This document shows, one piece after another, positions 1-7,945 of a DNA stretch of 40,415 nucleotides. Under the pieces are notes generated by a model. It was given only the letters and a program-made list of their open reading frames with translations. It did no database searches and was not told the DNA's origin. The position numbers and the translations under genes were made by a program. The stretch's first letter is position 1. Every line of letters begins with the position of its first letter. Source of the DNA: Clostridioides difficile (GTDB taxonomy: Bacteria; Bacillota; Clostridia; Peptostreptococcales; Peptostreptococcaceae); NCBI RefSeq assembly GCF_900243075.1, contig NZ_OEZH01000058.1, positions 1 through 40,415 on the forward strand. The letters run 5' to 3'.

Positions 1-114
1 AATATAAGAGAATGGATTTGTCCTAGTTGTAATGAAACTCACGATAGAGATATAAATGCAAGTATAAATATATTAAAAGAAGGATTAAGACTAATAACGA
101 TTCAAAATAAATAA
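1..114 (+). CDS. tnpB: TnpB RNA-guided nuclease, C-terminal 37 residues (partial)
   Basis: Frame 1 is open from the window edge to TAA at 112-114. It reads [21 protein letters not shown] near its start, which is the second half of the TnpB zinc finger (CPSC) followed by the HDRDxNA motif. The Asp of RDIN is the third RuvC catalytic acid in this family. The rest of the protein, including the first Cys pair and the other two RuvC acids, lies before the window, so activity cannot be judged. TnpB of IS605 elements is an RNA-guided DNA endonuclease that uses an RNA made from the right end of the element. That RNA region follows directly here. Confidence 0.9.
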   Translation, partial: NIREWICPSCNETHDRDINASINILKEGLRLITIQNK

Positions 115-231
115 CTTATGTAAGAACCGTAGGAACTACGGGGATAGCCTGTGGAGAATTAGTAAGACATATTTTAATATGCAAAATTCTATGAAGCAGG
201 AACCCTGTGACTTTAGTCATGGGAGGTTCAG
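115..231 (+). ncRNA. omegaRNA scaffold overlapping the intron 3' end
   Basis: Seen: three structured blocks directly after tnpB. (1) A hairpin CCGTAG/CTACGG, 127-132 with 136-141, three-base loop. (2) A long interrupted arm with CCTG/CAGG (148-151/197-200), AGAATT/AATTCT (155-160/185-190) and CATATT/AATATG (168-173/176-181). (3) A terminal hairpin of 204-211 with 216-223, fully paired if G-U pairs are allowed. The last bases are TTCAG. Known: TnpB guide RNA is made from the transposon right end and reads into flanking DNA, which becomes the guide. In IStrons this segment overlaps the intron 3' splice site. Inferred: the guide here is the leuC sequence from 232 onward, and the 3' splice site is 231/232. 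Whether the RNA is made cannot be seen. Confidence 0.72.
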
Positions 232-966
232 GGTGCACTTTATAAGTCAATGGAATTTTGTGGGGATGGAGTAGGACACTTATCTATGGATGACAGATTT
301 GCTATTTGTAATATGGCAATAGAAGCAGGAGCTAAAAATGGAATTTTTCCAGTAGATGATAAGACTATGGAATATATAAATTCACATAAGTGTTCAACTA
401 TAACAAAAAATGTAAATGTATATGAAGCAGATGAAGATGCAGTCTATGATGAGATATACGAAATAGACTTAGCTGAATTAAAAGAAACAGTAGCTTTTCC
501 TCATCTTCCTGAAAATACTAAAACAGTAGATGAGATTGATAAAGATATAAAGATAGACCAAGTTGTAATAGGTTCTTGTACAAATGGAAGAATATCAGAC
601 CTTGAAGTAGCAGCTGAAATAATGAAGGGTAAAAAAGTAGCAGATGGAGTTAGAGTTATGATATTCCCTGGAACTCAAAAAGTATATCTTGAAGCTATAG
701 AGAAGGGTTATATTACTATTTTTATAGAGGCAGGAGCAGCAGTTTCTACACCAACTTGTGGTCCATGTCTAGGAGGACATATGGGGATACTTGCATCAGG
801 TGAAAAATCCATTTCAACAACAAATAGGAACTTTGTAGGACGAATGGGGCATATTGATTCAGAGGTGTATCTTGCGAGTCCAGCTGTAGCAGCATCATCA
901 GCTATAACTGGAAAAATATCAAAGCCATCAGAAGTATTTAAGGGAGGTAAAGTTTATGATTGCTAA
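232..966 (+). CDS. leuC: 3-isopropylmalate dehydratase large subunit, 3' exon after the IStron
   Basis: LeuC with LeuD isomerises 2-isopropylmalate to 3-isopropylmalate in leucine synthesis, using a 4Fe-4S cluster. The frame carries family motifs: [20 protein letters not shown], the cluster ligand in GSCTNGR, and the TCGPC pair. About 244 codons are visible against roughly 420 in full-length members, so this is the C-terminal 60%. Translation from the ATG at 250 (238 residues) is unlikely: no ribosome site precedes it, and the frame runs back without a stop through 232 to the element boundary. The N-terminal half must lie upstream of the IStron, outside the window. The stop overlaps the leuD start by 11 nt. 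Function depends on splicing or excision of the element; without it this would be a broken gene. Confidence 0.88.
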   Translation, partial: GALYKSMEFCGDGVGHLSMDDRFAICNMAIEAGAKNGIFPVDDKTMEYINSHKCSTITKNVNVYEADEDAVYDEIYEIDLAELKETVAFPHLPENTKTVDEIDKDIKIDQVVIGSCTNGRISDLEVAAEIMKGKKVADGVRVMIFPGTQKVYLEAIEKGYITIFIEAGAAVSTPTCGPCLGGHMGILASGEKSISTTNRNFVGRMGHIDSEVYLASPAVAASSAITGKISKPSEVFKGGKVYDC

Positions 967-1447
967 TGGAAATGTTTTTAAATTCGGTGATAATATAGAT
1001 ACAGATGTAATAATACCAGCTAGATATTTAAATATAGCTGACTATAAAGAATTAGCAATGCACTGTATGGAGGATATTGATGATAAGTTTGCTTCGAAGG
1101 TAAAAAAAGGAGATATTATAGTTGCAACTAAAAACTTTGGTTGTGGTTCATCAAGAGAACATGCTCCAATTGTAATAAAAGAAAGTGGAGTATCATGCGT
1201 GATTGCTTCTACTTTTGCTAGAATATTTTTTAGAAATTCTATAAATATAGGGCTTCCTATACTTGAATGTGAAGAAGCTGCTAATAACATAGAGGAAGGG
1301 GATAATGTAGAAGTAGATTTTTCTACAGGTGTGATAAAAAATATAACAAAGGGAAAAGAATATAAGGCAGAACCATTTCCAGACTTTATGCAAAATATTA
1401 TATTAAATGAAGGCTTAATCAACTCAATAAAAACAAACAGGGGGTAG
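956..1447 (+). CDS. leuD: 3-isopropylmalate dehydratase small subunit
   Basis: LeuD supplies the swivelling domain that completes the LeuC active site. The 163 residues match the short, archaeal-type LeuD length. Visible family motifs are [16 protein letters not shown] near the N-terminus and [12 protein letters not shown] around residues 60-72, which forms the substrate-binding loop. The ATG at 956 lies inside the last codons of leuC and has an AGGGAGG site eight bases upstream, so the two subunits are translationally coupled. Because it sits downstream of the IStron in the same transcript, its expression may depend on read-through or on promoters inside the element. Confidence 0.96.
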   Translation: MIANGNVFKFGDNIDTDVIIPARYLNIADYKELAMHCMEDIDDKFASKVKKGDIIVATKNFGCGSSREHAPIVIKESGVSCVIASTFARIFFRNSINIGLPILECEEAANNIEEGDNVEVDFSTGVIKNITKGKEYKAEPFPDFMQNIILNEGLINSIKTNRG

Positions 1448-1453
1448 TGATGT

Positions 1454-2524
1454 ATGAATTATAATATAGCAGTCATAAAAGGTGATGGTGTTGGACCGGA
1501 AATTATAGATGAGGGAATAAGGATTTTAAATAAAATTTGTTGTAAATTTAATCATAGATTCGATTGTGAATATGTATTAGCTGGAGGATGTGCAATTGAT
1601 GAAACTGGAGAACCTCTACCCAATAAAACTGTTGAAATTTGTCAAAAAAACGAAGCTGTATTGCTTGGTGCTGTTGGAGGACCAAAGTGGAATAAATGTA
1701 AGGGGGATATAAGACCAGAAGCTGGTCTTTTAAAGTTAAGAGAGTCACTGGGATTATTCGCAAACTTAAGACCAGCAATAATGTATAAAAGTATAAAAGA
1801 AGCTTCACCACTTAGAGCAGATATAGTTGAGAAAGGTATTGATTTTGTTGTTGTAAGAGAGTTAACAGGGGGCATTTATTTTGGAGAACGTGGAAGAAAA
1901 ATTATTGATGGCATTGAAAATGCTTATGATGTAGAAATATATAGCGAAAATGAAATAAGAAGAATTGGTAAGAGAGCTTTTGAAATAGCCAGAAATAGAA
2001 ATAAAAAACTTATAAGTGTAGATAAGGCAAATGTACTTGAGAGTTCAAGACTTTGGAGAAGTATAATGGAAGATTTAGCGAAAGAGTTTGATGATGTAGA
2101 GTTATCACATATGTATGTTGATAATGCTGCTATGCAAGTTGTAAGAGAACCTAGTCAGTTTGATGTAATAGTAACAAACAATATATTTGGAGATATAATA
2201 TCTGATGAAGCGTCTATGATTACAGGTTCTATAGGTATGTTACCATCAGCATCACTTAGAGAAGACAATTTTGGTATGTATGAACCAATACATGGAAGTG
2301 CACCTGATATAGCAGGAAAAGATATTGTAAATCCAATTGCAACCATTCTATCTGTAAGCATGATGTTAAGACATAGTTTTAACTTAGAAGAGGAAGCTAA
2401 GTGTATTGAAGAGGCAGTGCAAAGTGTACTTAATAAAGGATATAGAACTAGTGATATCTATAATGGTATGGGAACTGTTGTAGGAACAAAAAAAATGGGA
2501 GAATTAATAGTAAATGAAATTTAG
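1454..2524 (+). CDS. leuB: 3-isopropylmalate dehydrogenase
   Basis: LeuB oxidatively decarboxylates 3-isopropylmalate to 2-oxoisocaproate with NAD, the step before transamination to leucine. The protein has 356 residues, the normal length. It starts [14 protein letters not shown]. It carries the substrate-binding [11 protein letters not shown] block (about 95-107), [14 protein letters not shown] (about 135-148), [12 protein letters not shown] and the cofactor-site sequence [10 protein letters not shown] near residue 280. The start lies 6 nt after the leuD stop with a GGGGTAGTGATGT leader, so it belongs to the same operon. Nothing is truncated. The gene is last in the leucine operon; no strong terminator is seen directly after it. 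Confidence 0.97.
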   Translation: MNYNIAVIKGDGVGPEIIDEGIRILNKICCKFNHRFDCEYVLAGGCAIDETGEPLPNKTVEICQKNEAVLLGAVGGPKWNKCKGDIRPEAGLLKLRESLGLFANLRPAIMYKSIKEASPLRADIVEKGIDFVVVRELTGGIYFGERGRKIIDGIENAYDVEIYSENEIRRIGKRAFEIARNRNKKLISVDKANVLESSRLWRSIMEDLAKEFDDVELSHMYVDNAAMQVVREPSQFDVIVTNNIFGDIISDEASMITGSIGMLPSASLREDNFGMYEPIHGSAPDIAGKDIVNPIATILSVSMMLRHSFNLEEEAKCIEEAVQSVLNKGYRTSDIYNGMGTVVGTKKMGELIVNEI

Positions 2525-2706
2525 AATTATAGTTTAATTTGTATAATACAATTTGAATGGATGATTTGGAAAGTTAGTAAAAATCTATTGAAAAATAGCT
2601 TGTTTTTATTATTAGAAGTTTGCAGGGATTTTATTAATATTATATAATATATTTTAGAATTATTTAATATTAAGCGACTATTAATGTCGGTTAGGAGATG
2701 GAATTT

Positions 2707-3213
2707 TTGGCAAAGTATAAAGTTTTAAAGAAGCAAAATAGTAGCAAATCCTGTTTAGTTTGTGGAACACAAAATGAGTTAGGACTTAAAGCAGATTTTT
2801 ATGAACTTGAAAATGGGGAACTTGTATCAATTTGTAATACAAAGGATTGGCATCAAAGTTATCCTGGGAGAGTTCATGGAGGTATGTCTGCTGCAATATT
2901 AGATGAGACTATTGGAAGAGCTGTAAGTATAAATGATGACCAAATATGGGGAGTGACAGTATCATTAGAATTGAAATATAAGAAACCAGTACCAACAGAT
3001 GCCACTATAAAAGTTGTTGGAAGAATAACTAAAGAAAACAGAAAATTATTTGAAGGTACAGGTGAAATAATTCTACCAAATGGAGATATAGCAGTAACGG
3101 CAACTGGAAAGTATATGAAAATGCCTATTGGACAAATTGCAGAAGGTGATTTTTCTAATGAAGAATGGTTTTTTGAAGAATCGAAAGAAAAAGTGGAATA
3201 TATTGAACTTTGA
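2707..3213 (+). CDS. Hotdog-fold (PaaI-like) acyl-CoA thioesterase
   Basis: Short hotdog proteins of this family hydrolyse acyl-CoA thioesters; the substrate cannot be read from sequence. Visible features are an N-terminal CLVCG sequence with two cysteines, and the central helix region HQSYPGRVHGGMSAAILDETIGRA, in which HGG...LDE is the usual 4HBT signature. These are followed by LELKYKKPVPTDATIKVVGRI. Start choice: the first ATG at 2698 abuts the AGGAG at 2693-2697 with no spacing, which is too close. The in-frame TTG at 2707 has a 9-base gap and gives a protein starting MAKYKVLKKQ, 168 residues. The gene stands alone between the leucine and serine clusters. Confidence 0.85.
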   Translation: MAKYKVLKKQNSSKSCLVCGTQNELGLKADFYELENGELVSICNTKDWHQSYPGRVHGGMSAAILDETIGRAVSINDDQIWGVTVSLELKYKKPVPTDATIKVVGRITKENRKLFEGTGEIILPNGDIAVTATGKYMKMPIGQIAEGDFSNEEWFFEESKEKVEYIEL

Positions 3214-3491
3214 TTAAATAAAAATTTTATATTTTAAAACATAAATTTTATATTTTAAAAACTTAAAATTAAAAAATACAATAAAAATACAAGATAAAAA
3301 TAAATTAGTTATACTAAAAAGATTTATCGTAATAGCGTTAAATTTACATGCTAAAAAAATAAATTTATATAGGTAAAAAGTATATTTTTTTTGATGAATA
3401 AATTCAGAATATTCAAACTTATGAAAAGGTATAAAATGAATGTTTTCATAAAATATATAAAATAAATTATATATAAAAAATAAATTTTATG
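3214..3491. other. AT-rich intergenic region with a short tandem repeat
   Basis: No credible ORF is seen between the thioesterase and the serine-cluster promoter. Two adjacent copies of a roughly 20-base unit containing AAATTTTATATTTTAAAA lie at about 3222-3261. The rest is very AT-rich spacer with no clear terminator or structured leader. Confidence 0.4.
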
Positions 3492-3520
3492 TTGACATAG
3501 TTAATTCAGCTTGATATTAT
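3492..3520 (+). promoter_or_regulatory. Vegetative (sigma-A) promoter of the serine cluster
   Basis: TTGACA at 3492-3497 and TATTAT at 3515-3520 are separated by exactly 17 bp, a near-consensus promoter. It lies 65 bp before the aminotransferase start. The leader between them contains a weak hairpin (GGACAG/CTATCC) and then a GGGGGG ribosome site at about 3573-3578. Confidence 0.75.
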
Positions 3521-3585
3521 AGTTATTAAAAATAAGGACAGTAAAAACGCTATCCATATTACAAACTAAAAAGGGGGGAATTATA

Positions 3586-4662
3586 ATGAGTAAGAAATTA
3601 TTTATTCCTGGTCCTATTGATGTTAAAGAAGAAGTCTTGCAAAAGATGGCTACACCAATGATAGGACATAGAGGAAAAGATGCATCTGTACTCCAAAAGA
3701 GTATAAGTGAAAAAATGCAAAAACTATTCTATACAAACAACACGATACTTTTATCCACGTCATCCGGAACTGGTTTAATGGAAGGCTCCATTCGTTCCTG
3801 TACATCCAAAAAGGCAGCAGTATTTTCCTGTGGATCCTTTGGTGATAGATGGTACAAAATGGCAGTGGCTAATAATGTCCCAGCGGATATATTTAAAGTT
3901 GAATTAGGAGAGGCAACAACACCAGAAATGGTTGATAAGGTGCTTTCTACCGGAGAATACGATTTGATAACTGTAACTCACAATGAAACTTCAACTGGAA
4001 TAAGAAATCCAATAGAAGAAATTGGAGAAGTTGTTAAAAAGTATAAAGATGTGGTCTACTGTGTAGACACTGTAAGTTCAGCCGGTGGAATAAAAGTCGA
4101 GGTTGATAAGATTGGAATAGATATTTGTATAACATCAGTACAAAAAGCACTGGGATTACCACCAGGAATGTCTATTTGCACATTTTCTCAAAAAGCAATC
4201 GATAGAGCTAAGCAAGTACCTTTTAGAGGAGTATATCTTGATTTGTTAGCAATGTATGAATACTTAATCAAGAAAAACTACCAATACCCTTCAACACCAT
4301 CTCTTTCTCACATGTTCGCTTTAGATTTCCAATTAGATAATATATTAGATGAAGGCCTAGATAACAGGTTCAACAGACATGAAGACATGGCAAACTTAGT
4401 TAGAAACTGGGCTAAAAAACACTTCCAAATTTTTACCAATGAAAATCACTTATCCAATACACTTACTGTTATAGAAAATACTCAAGGTATTAGTGTATCA
4501 AATTTAAATTCCAAATTACAAGAACGAGGATTCCAAATAGCAAATGGCTACGGAGATTTAAAAGAAAAAACTTTTAGAATTTCACATATGGGTGACTATA
4601 CTGTCGAAGATGTACAAGAATTATTAGATAATATTGATGATATATTAGGTTTTAATAAATAA
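3586..4662 (+). CDS. Class V PLP aminotransferase (SerC-like, serine-pathway)
   Basis: The 358-residue protein is a fold-type I class V aminotransferase of the alanine-glyoxylate/serine-pyruvate type. It starts KLFIPGPIDVKEEVLQKM and carries GHRGKDAS, the glycine-rich SSGTGLMEG loop (about 60-68), the PLP-binding Asp in VDTVSSAGG (about 160) and the Schiff-base Lys in SVQKALGLPPG (about 187). It is followed by serA, so the likely job is transamination of 3-phosphohydroxypyruvate to phosphoserine. It is not a classical SerC by sequence, and a serine-glyoxylate or phosphonate transaminase role is possible. Serine codons in its first third are mostly TCC, unlike its neighbours, which may mean a different origin. 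It has its own near-consensus promoter at 3492-3520. Confidence 0.85.
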   Translation: MSKKLFIPGPIDVKEEVLQKMATPMIGHRGKDASVLQKSISEKMQKLFYTNNTILLSTSSGTGLMEGSIRSCTSKKAAVFSCGSFGDRWYKMAVANNVPADIFKVELGEATTPEMVDKVLSTGEYDLITVTHNETSTGIRNPIEEIGEVVKKYKDVVYCVDTVSSAGGIKVEVDKIGIDICITSVQKALGLPPGMSICTFSQKAIDRAKQVPFRGVYLDLLAMYEYLIKKNYQYPSTPSLSHMFALDFQLDNILDEGLDNRFNRHEDMANLVRNWAKKHFQIFTNENHLSNTLTVIENTQGISVSNLNSKLQERGFQIANGYGDLKEKTFRISHMGDYTVEDVQELLDNIDDILGFNK

Positions 4663-4900
4663 TATTGTAAAAATATGTATATTTTAAGAAAAATTTATAA
4701 TATATAATTAACTATATTTTATAAAAATTACATATTAAATTTTTAACAAACAATAAGAAAATTTGATATGATTTTAATAAAAAATATTTTGAAAATTATA
4801 TAAACAGAAAGTTGAATTAAACAAAGTGTTTTATTGATGAAAATACTTTAAAAAATAAAAATTGGGAAAATTAAGTGAATAAAAATTGGAGGAGTTTGTT

Positions 4901-5842
4901 ATGTATAATATATTAATTACTGATGGAATAGAGAAAGAAGCAGCGAGAAAATTGAGAGAGTTAAATTTTAATGTGATAGAGCAATTTTATGAAAAAGATG
5001 TTTTAGGAGACAAACTTAAAGATGTTGATGTACTTGTAGTACGTTCAGCTACTAAAGTTACTAAGGATGTAATAGATAAAGCATTAGAGGGCAAAAAGTT
5101 GAAGTTGATAGTAAGAGGTGGAGTAGGACTAGATAACATAGATGTTAAATATGCTCAAGCTAAAGGTATAAAAGTTATGAATACTCCAAATGCAAGTAGT
5201 ATATCTGTTGCAGAGCTTACAATAGGTCAATTATTTGTTCTTGCAAGATTCATAAATACTGCCAATGTAACTATGAGAGATGGAAAATGGGAAAAGAAAA
5301 AATACAAAGGTACAGAAATTAATGGAAAGACACTTGGACTTATAGGTTTTGGAAGAATTGCAAAAGAAGTTGCAAAGAGAGCAGAACTATTAGGTATGGA
5401 TGTTATATATACTGACATAATGGGTGAAGCACAAGGCTTTAACAATTATAGATTCTGTGATATGGAAGAAGTTTTAGAAAAGGCAGATTTCTTATCTTTA
5501 CACATACCATTTGATAAGAATAAGGGGGCAGTAATAACTGAAAAAGAAATAAATAAGATGAAGAAGGGGGCTTATTTAATAAACTGTGCAAGAGGCGGTT
5601 TAGTTGATGAAAAAGATTTACTAAAAGCATTAGATGAAGGTAAATTATCAGCAGCAGCTATAGATGTTTATGAACAAGAACCTACTTTAAATCTAGACTT
5701 AGTAAATCATCCAAGAGTTTCTCCTACACCTCATATTGGGGCATCTACAGTAGAAGCTCAAGAAAGAATAGGAGAAGAAATAGTAACTGTGATTCAAGAT
5801 TTCTTTCTTGACTTCAACAATCTAATAGGGGTAGCATTATAA
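4901..5842 (+). CDS. serA: D-3-phosphoglycerate dehydrogenase (short form, no ACT domain)
   Basis: SerA oxidises 3-phosphoglycerate to 3-phosphohydroxypyruvate with NAD, the first step of serine synthesis. The substrate-binding domain is at the N-terminus (VRSATKVTKDVID, VRGGVGLDNID). The Rossmann domain has TLGLIGFGRIAKEVA near residue 145. The catalytic Arg lies in NCARGGLVDE, the Glu in DVYEQEP and the His in PHIGAST. At 313 residues it ends after the catalytic core, so it lacks the C-terminal ACT domain used for serine feedback in longer SerA proteins. Start: ATG 4901 has GGAGGAG at 4888-4894; an in-frame TTG at 4886 overlaps that site and is rejected. It is followed 31 nt later by the DUF1015 gene. 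Confidence 0.94.
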   Translation: MYNILITDGIEKEAARKLRELNFNVIEQFYEKDVLGDKLKDVDVLVVRSATKVTKDVIDKALEGKKLKLIVRGGVGLDNIDVKYAQAKGIKVMNTPNASSISVAELTIGQLFVLARFINTANVTMRDGKWEKKKYKGTEINGKTLGLIGFGRIAKEVAKRAELLGMDVIYTDIMGEAQGFNNYRFCDMEEVLEKADFLSLHIPFDKNKGAVITEKEINKMKKGAYLINCARGGLVDEKDLLKALDEGKLSAAAIDVYEQEPTLNLDLVNHPRVSPTPHIGASTVEAQERIGEEIVTVIQDFFLDFNNLIGVAL

Positions 5843-5873
5843 AATATTTTATATAATTAGGAGGAAATTAGTA

Positions 5874-7124
5874 ATGGCAACGATTAAACCATTTAAGGCG
5901 ATTAGACCAAACAAATATATAGTAGATAAAGTAGCAGCACTTCCTTACGATGTTATGAATAGTAAAGAAGCTAGAAAAATTGCAGAAGGGAATCCATATT
6001 CATTTTTGCATATAGATAAATCAGAAATTGATTTAGATGAAAATATAAATTTATATGATGAAAAAGTTTATTTAAAAGCGCGAGAAAATTTAGATGAGTT
6101 TCGAAAACAAGAAATTCTAGTAAAAGATGACAAAGAGTGTATATATATATATAAACAAATCATGGATGGTAGAGCTCAAGTTGGTATAGTAGCATGTATA
6201 TCAGTTGATGAAAGCTTAAATGGAACAATAAAAAAACATGAGTACACTCGACCAGAAAAGGAAATTGATAGAACAAAACACATAAAATACTGTGATGCTA
6301 ATACGGGAACTATACTTGTAACTTATAAACATCAAAGATTGATAGATGATATAATCAATGATTTTATGGATAATAATGAACCTTTATATGATTTTATAAC
6401 AGATGACAAGATAGAGCATACAGTATGGAAGATTGATAATGATGATATAATATGTAACTTAGTAGATGAATTTGGAAAATTAGATTATCTATACATTGCA
6501 GATGGTCATCATAGAACAGCTTCAGCAGAAAATGTAGCTAAAGAAATGAGAGCTAAAAATCCAAATTATACTGGAAAAGAAGAATTTAATTACTTTATAG
6601 CAATGATTGCACCAGATGAGAATTTAATGGTTTTGGATTATAATAGAGTTATCAAAGACTTAAATGGTTTAAGTGAGGAAGAATTTATAAATAAAATAAA
6701 AGAAAATTTTGAACTAGAAGAAATAGAAGGAAAAGAAAAATATAAACCTGACAAAAAAGGAACTTTCGGAATGTATTTAGGTAATAAATGGTACAAAATG
6801 AAAGCAAATAAAAATTTATTAGAAATAGAAGACCCTGTTGACTCATTAGATATTTCTATATTACAAGATTATGTTATTGATGCTATTTTAGGAATTGATA
6901 ATCCTAGAGTAGATAAAAGAATTGATTTTATCGGCGGAATTAGAGGTCTTGAAGAATTAGAAAAAAGAGTTAATGAAGATATGAAGGTAGCGTTTGCAAT
7001 GTATCCTACTAGTATTGAGGATTTAATAAGAGTAGCAGATGCAGGTAAGATAATGCCAGCTAAGTCAACATGGTTTGAACCTAAAGTAAGATGTGGTCTA
7101 TTTCTACATGAAATAAACGAATAA
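5874..7124 (+). CDS. DUF1015 family protein of the serine cluster (possible serine kinase)
   Basis: The 416-residue protein has the DUF1015 opening VDKVAALPYDVMNSKEARKI and the motif IADGHHRTASA at about residues 207-217. DG-H-R motifs form the nucleotide-binding loop of the ParB/sulfiredoxin-like fold, which includes the free-serine kinases SerK and SbnI. With serA and an aminotransferase just upstream, a role in phosphoserine or serine metabolism is a reasonable inference, but the family function is not shown by the sequence. The gene has an AGGAGG site eight bases or so before ATG 5874, sits 31 nt after serA and is closed by a strong terminator, so it belongs to the serine transcript. No signal peptide or membrane segment is visible, so it is probably cytoplasmic. 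Confidence 0.82.
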   Translation: MATIKPFKAIRPNKYIVDKVAALPYDVMNSKEARKIAEGNPYSFLHIDKSEIDLDENINLYDEKVYLKARENLDEFRKQEILVKDDKECIYIYKQIMDGRAQVGIVACISVDESLNGTIKKHEYTRPEKEIDRTKHIKYCDANTGTILVTYKHQRLIDDIINDFMDNNEPLYDFITDDKIEHTVWKIDNDDIICNLVDEFGKLDYLYIADGHHRTASAENVAKEMRAKNPNYTGKEEFNYFIAMIAPDENLMVLDYNRVIKDLNGLSEEEFINKIKENFELEEIEGKEKYKPDKKGTFGMYLGNKWYKMKANKNLLEIEDPVDSLDISILQDYVIDAILGIDNPRVDKRIDFIGGIRGLEELEKRVNEDMKVAFAMYPTSIEDLIRVADAGKIMPAKSTWFEPKVRCGLFLHEINE

Positions 7125-7130
7125 TTAATA

Positions 7131-7175
7131 AAGGGCTAAAAAGTGAATTTTACACTTTTTAGCCCTTGTTTTTTT
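7131..7175 (+). terminator. Rho-independent terminator of the serine cluster
   Basis: A perfect 15-bp stem pairs 7131-7145 with 7153-7167 (AAGGGCTAAAAAGTG and its complement) across a seven-base loop. A run of seven T follows. It starts six bases after the DUF1015 stop. Confidence 0.95.
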
Positions 7176-7945
7176 GGAGTTATATGTGAAATATAAATTT
7201 TAGAAGTTAAGATTATTAATAATAGTTGCCTTTTTTGAAAATGGATAATTTTAGGATATAGGTAGTGATATTCTATGTTATAATTTAGAATGGAAAGTTA
7301 TATAATTGTATTTATATATTTAAAAAAAATTAAATACATATTATATAATAAGATTGTCATATGTTTTCATTACAATTATAAAAAAAGTAGTATTTATTTA
7401 TAAAATAGTTAAGAAAAAAGTAATTTTGAAACTTATATTTTATAACTATGAATCACATTGTTATATTTATAAAAATAAAAAATAAGAGGACATTACAATG
7501 TTTTACTAGAATTATTATTCGGAAACCTAAATTTTGAGTGTTAATATAAACTAGATGTTTTTATAGGGTTAAAATTTTACAAGATAGAAAATTGATTTGA
7601 TAATTAAATCATATAATAATTAAAGATAGAAATATATTTTATAAGGAATAGTTAGTATTTTTTTGTTGTGAAATTAAGGGGATAGTAATTAATTAGAAAA
7701 GGAATGAATAATAATGAGTATATTACGTTATCAATTTTTGATAAACCAAACGCAAAATTAGAGTTTTTAATACTAATTAAGAATAAAGGTTTTACAAATA
7801 AACCTGAAGGCATGTTATTTAACTCTAATATAAGAGGAAGGTAATTGTATATTGAAAAATCATAAAAATATGAATAAAGAATCTAAATAAATACAAAGGT
7901 TTGCAAGATAAGTAAATAATATAATTATATAATGAGGATGTGAGT
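7176..7945. other. Long AT-rich intergenic region before the diguanylate cyclase
   Basis: This 770-base stretch has no recognised gene. I looked for the conserved core of c-di-GMP riboswitches and did not see one. ACATTGT and ACAATGT near 7453 and 7494 could pair over a long loop. The only open frame with coding character is a 46-codon ORF at 7704-7844, listed separately. The final 80 bases lead into the cyclase ribosome site. Confidence 0.4.
7704..7844 (+). CDS. Possible small ORF or gene remnant, 46 residues
   Basis: An ATG-started frame encodes a 46-residue peptide beginning MNNNEYITLSIFDKPNAKLE and ending FNSNIRGR. The composition is more protein-like than the surrounding AT-rich DNA. 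An AAGG sequence abuts the start codon with almost no spacing, so initiation is doubtful. I recognise no family. It may be the end of a decayed gene. Confidence 0.2.
   Translation: MNNNEYITLSIFDKPNAKLEFLILIKNKGFTNKPEGMLFNSNIRGR

Larger units (their letters stand above)
1..231 (+). mobile_element. 3' end of an IStron (IS605-type element / group I intron) inserted in leuC
   Basis: Seen: a TnpB C-terminus (1-114) is followed by about 117 nt of nested hairpins, and the leuC reading frame resumes at 232. LeuC homologues read [11 protein letters not shown] here. Sequence from 232 gives G-A-L-Y-K-S-M-E-F, so the missing V-D would be GTTGAT, which contains the TTGAT target used by the C. difficile IStron CdISt1. 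The element therefore ends at 231 with a G, the expected last base of a group I intron. Known: IStrons carry the intron core at the left end and tnpB on the right, and can splice out of the mRNA. Inferred: exact removal restores leuC. The left end, intron core and any tnpA lie outside the window. Confidence 0.85.

Noticed and set aside
250-966. LeuC as a complete gene starting at ATG 250
   Set aside because: No ribosome site precedes it, the frame extends back to the element boundary, and the family N-terminal half is missing.
1042-1422. Minus-strand ORF of 126 codons across leuD
   Set aside because: It is a shadow of leuD with no protein-like motif.
3521-3585. Riboswitch or T-box in the serine-cluster leader
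   Set aside because: The leader is only about 60 bases and lacks the T-box or glycine-riboswitch core.
4886-4900. TTG start for SerA at 4886
   Set aside because: The codon overlaps the GGAGGAG ribosome site of the ATG at 4901.
7176-7945. Cyclic di-GMP riboswitch before the cyclase
   Set aside because: I could not find the conserved class I or class II core on the plus strand.
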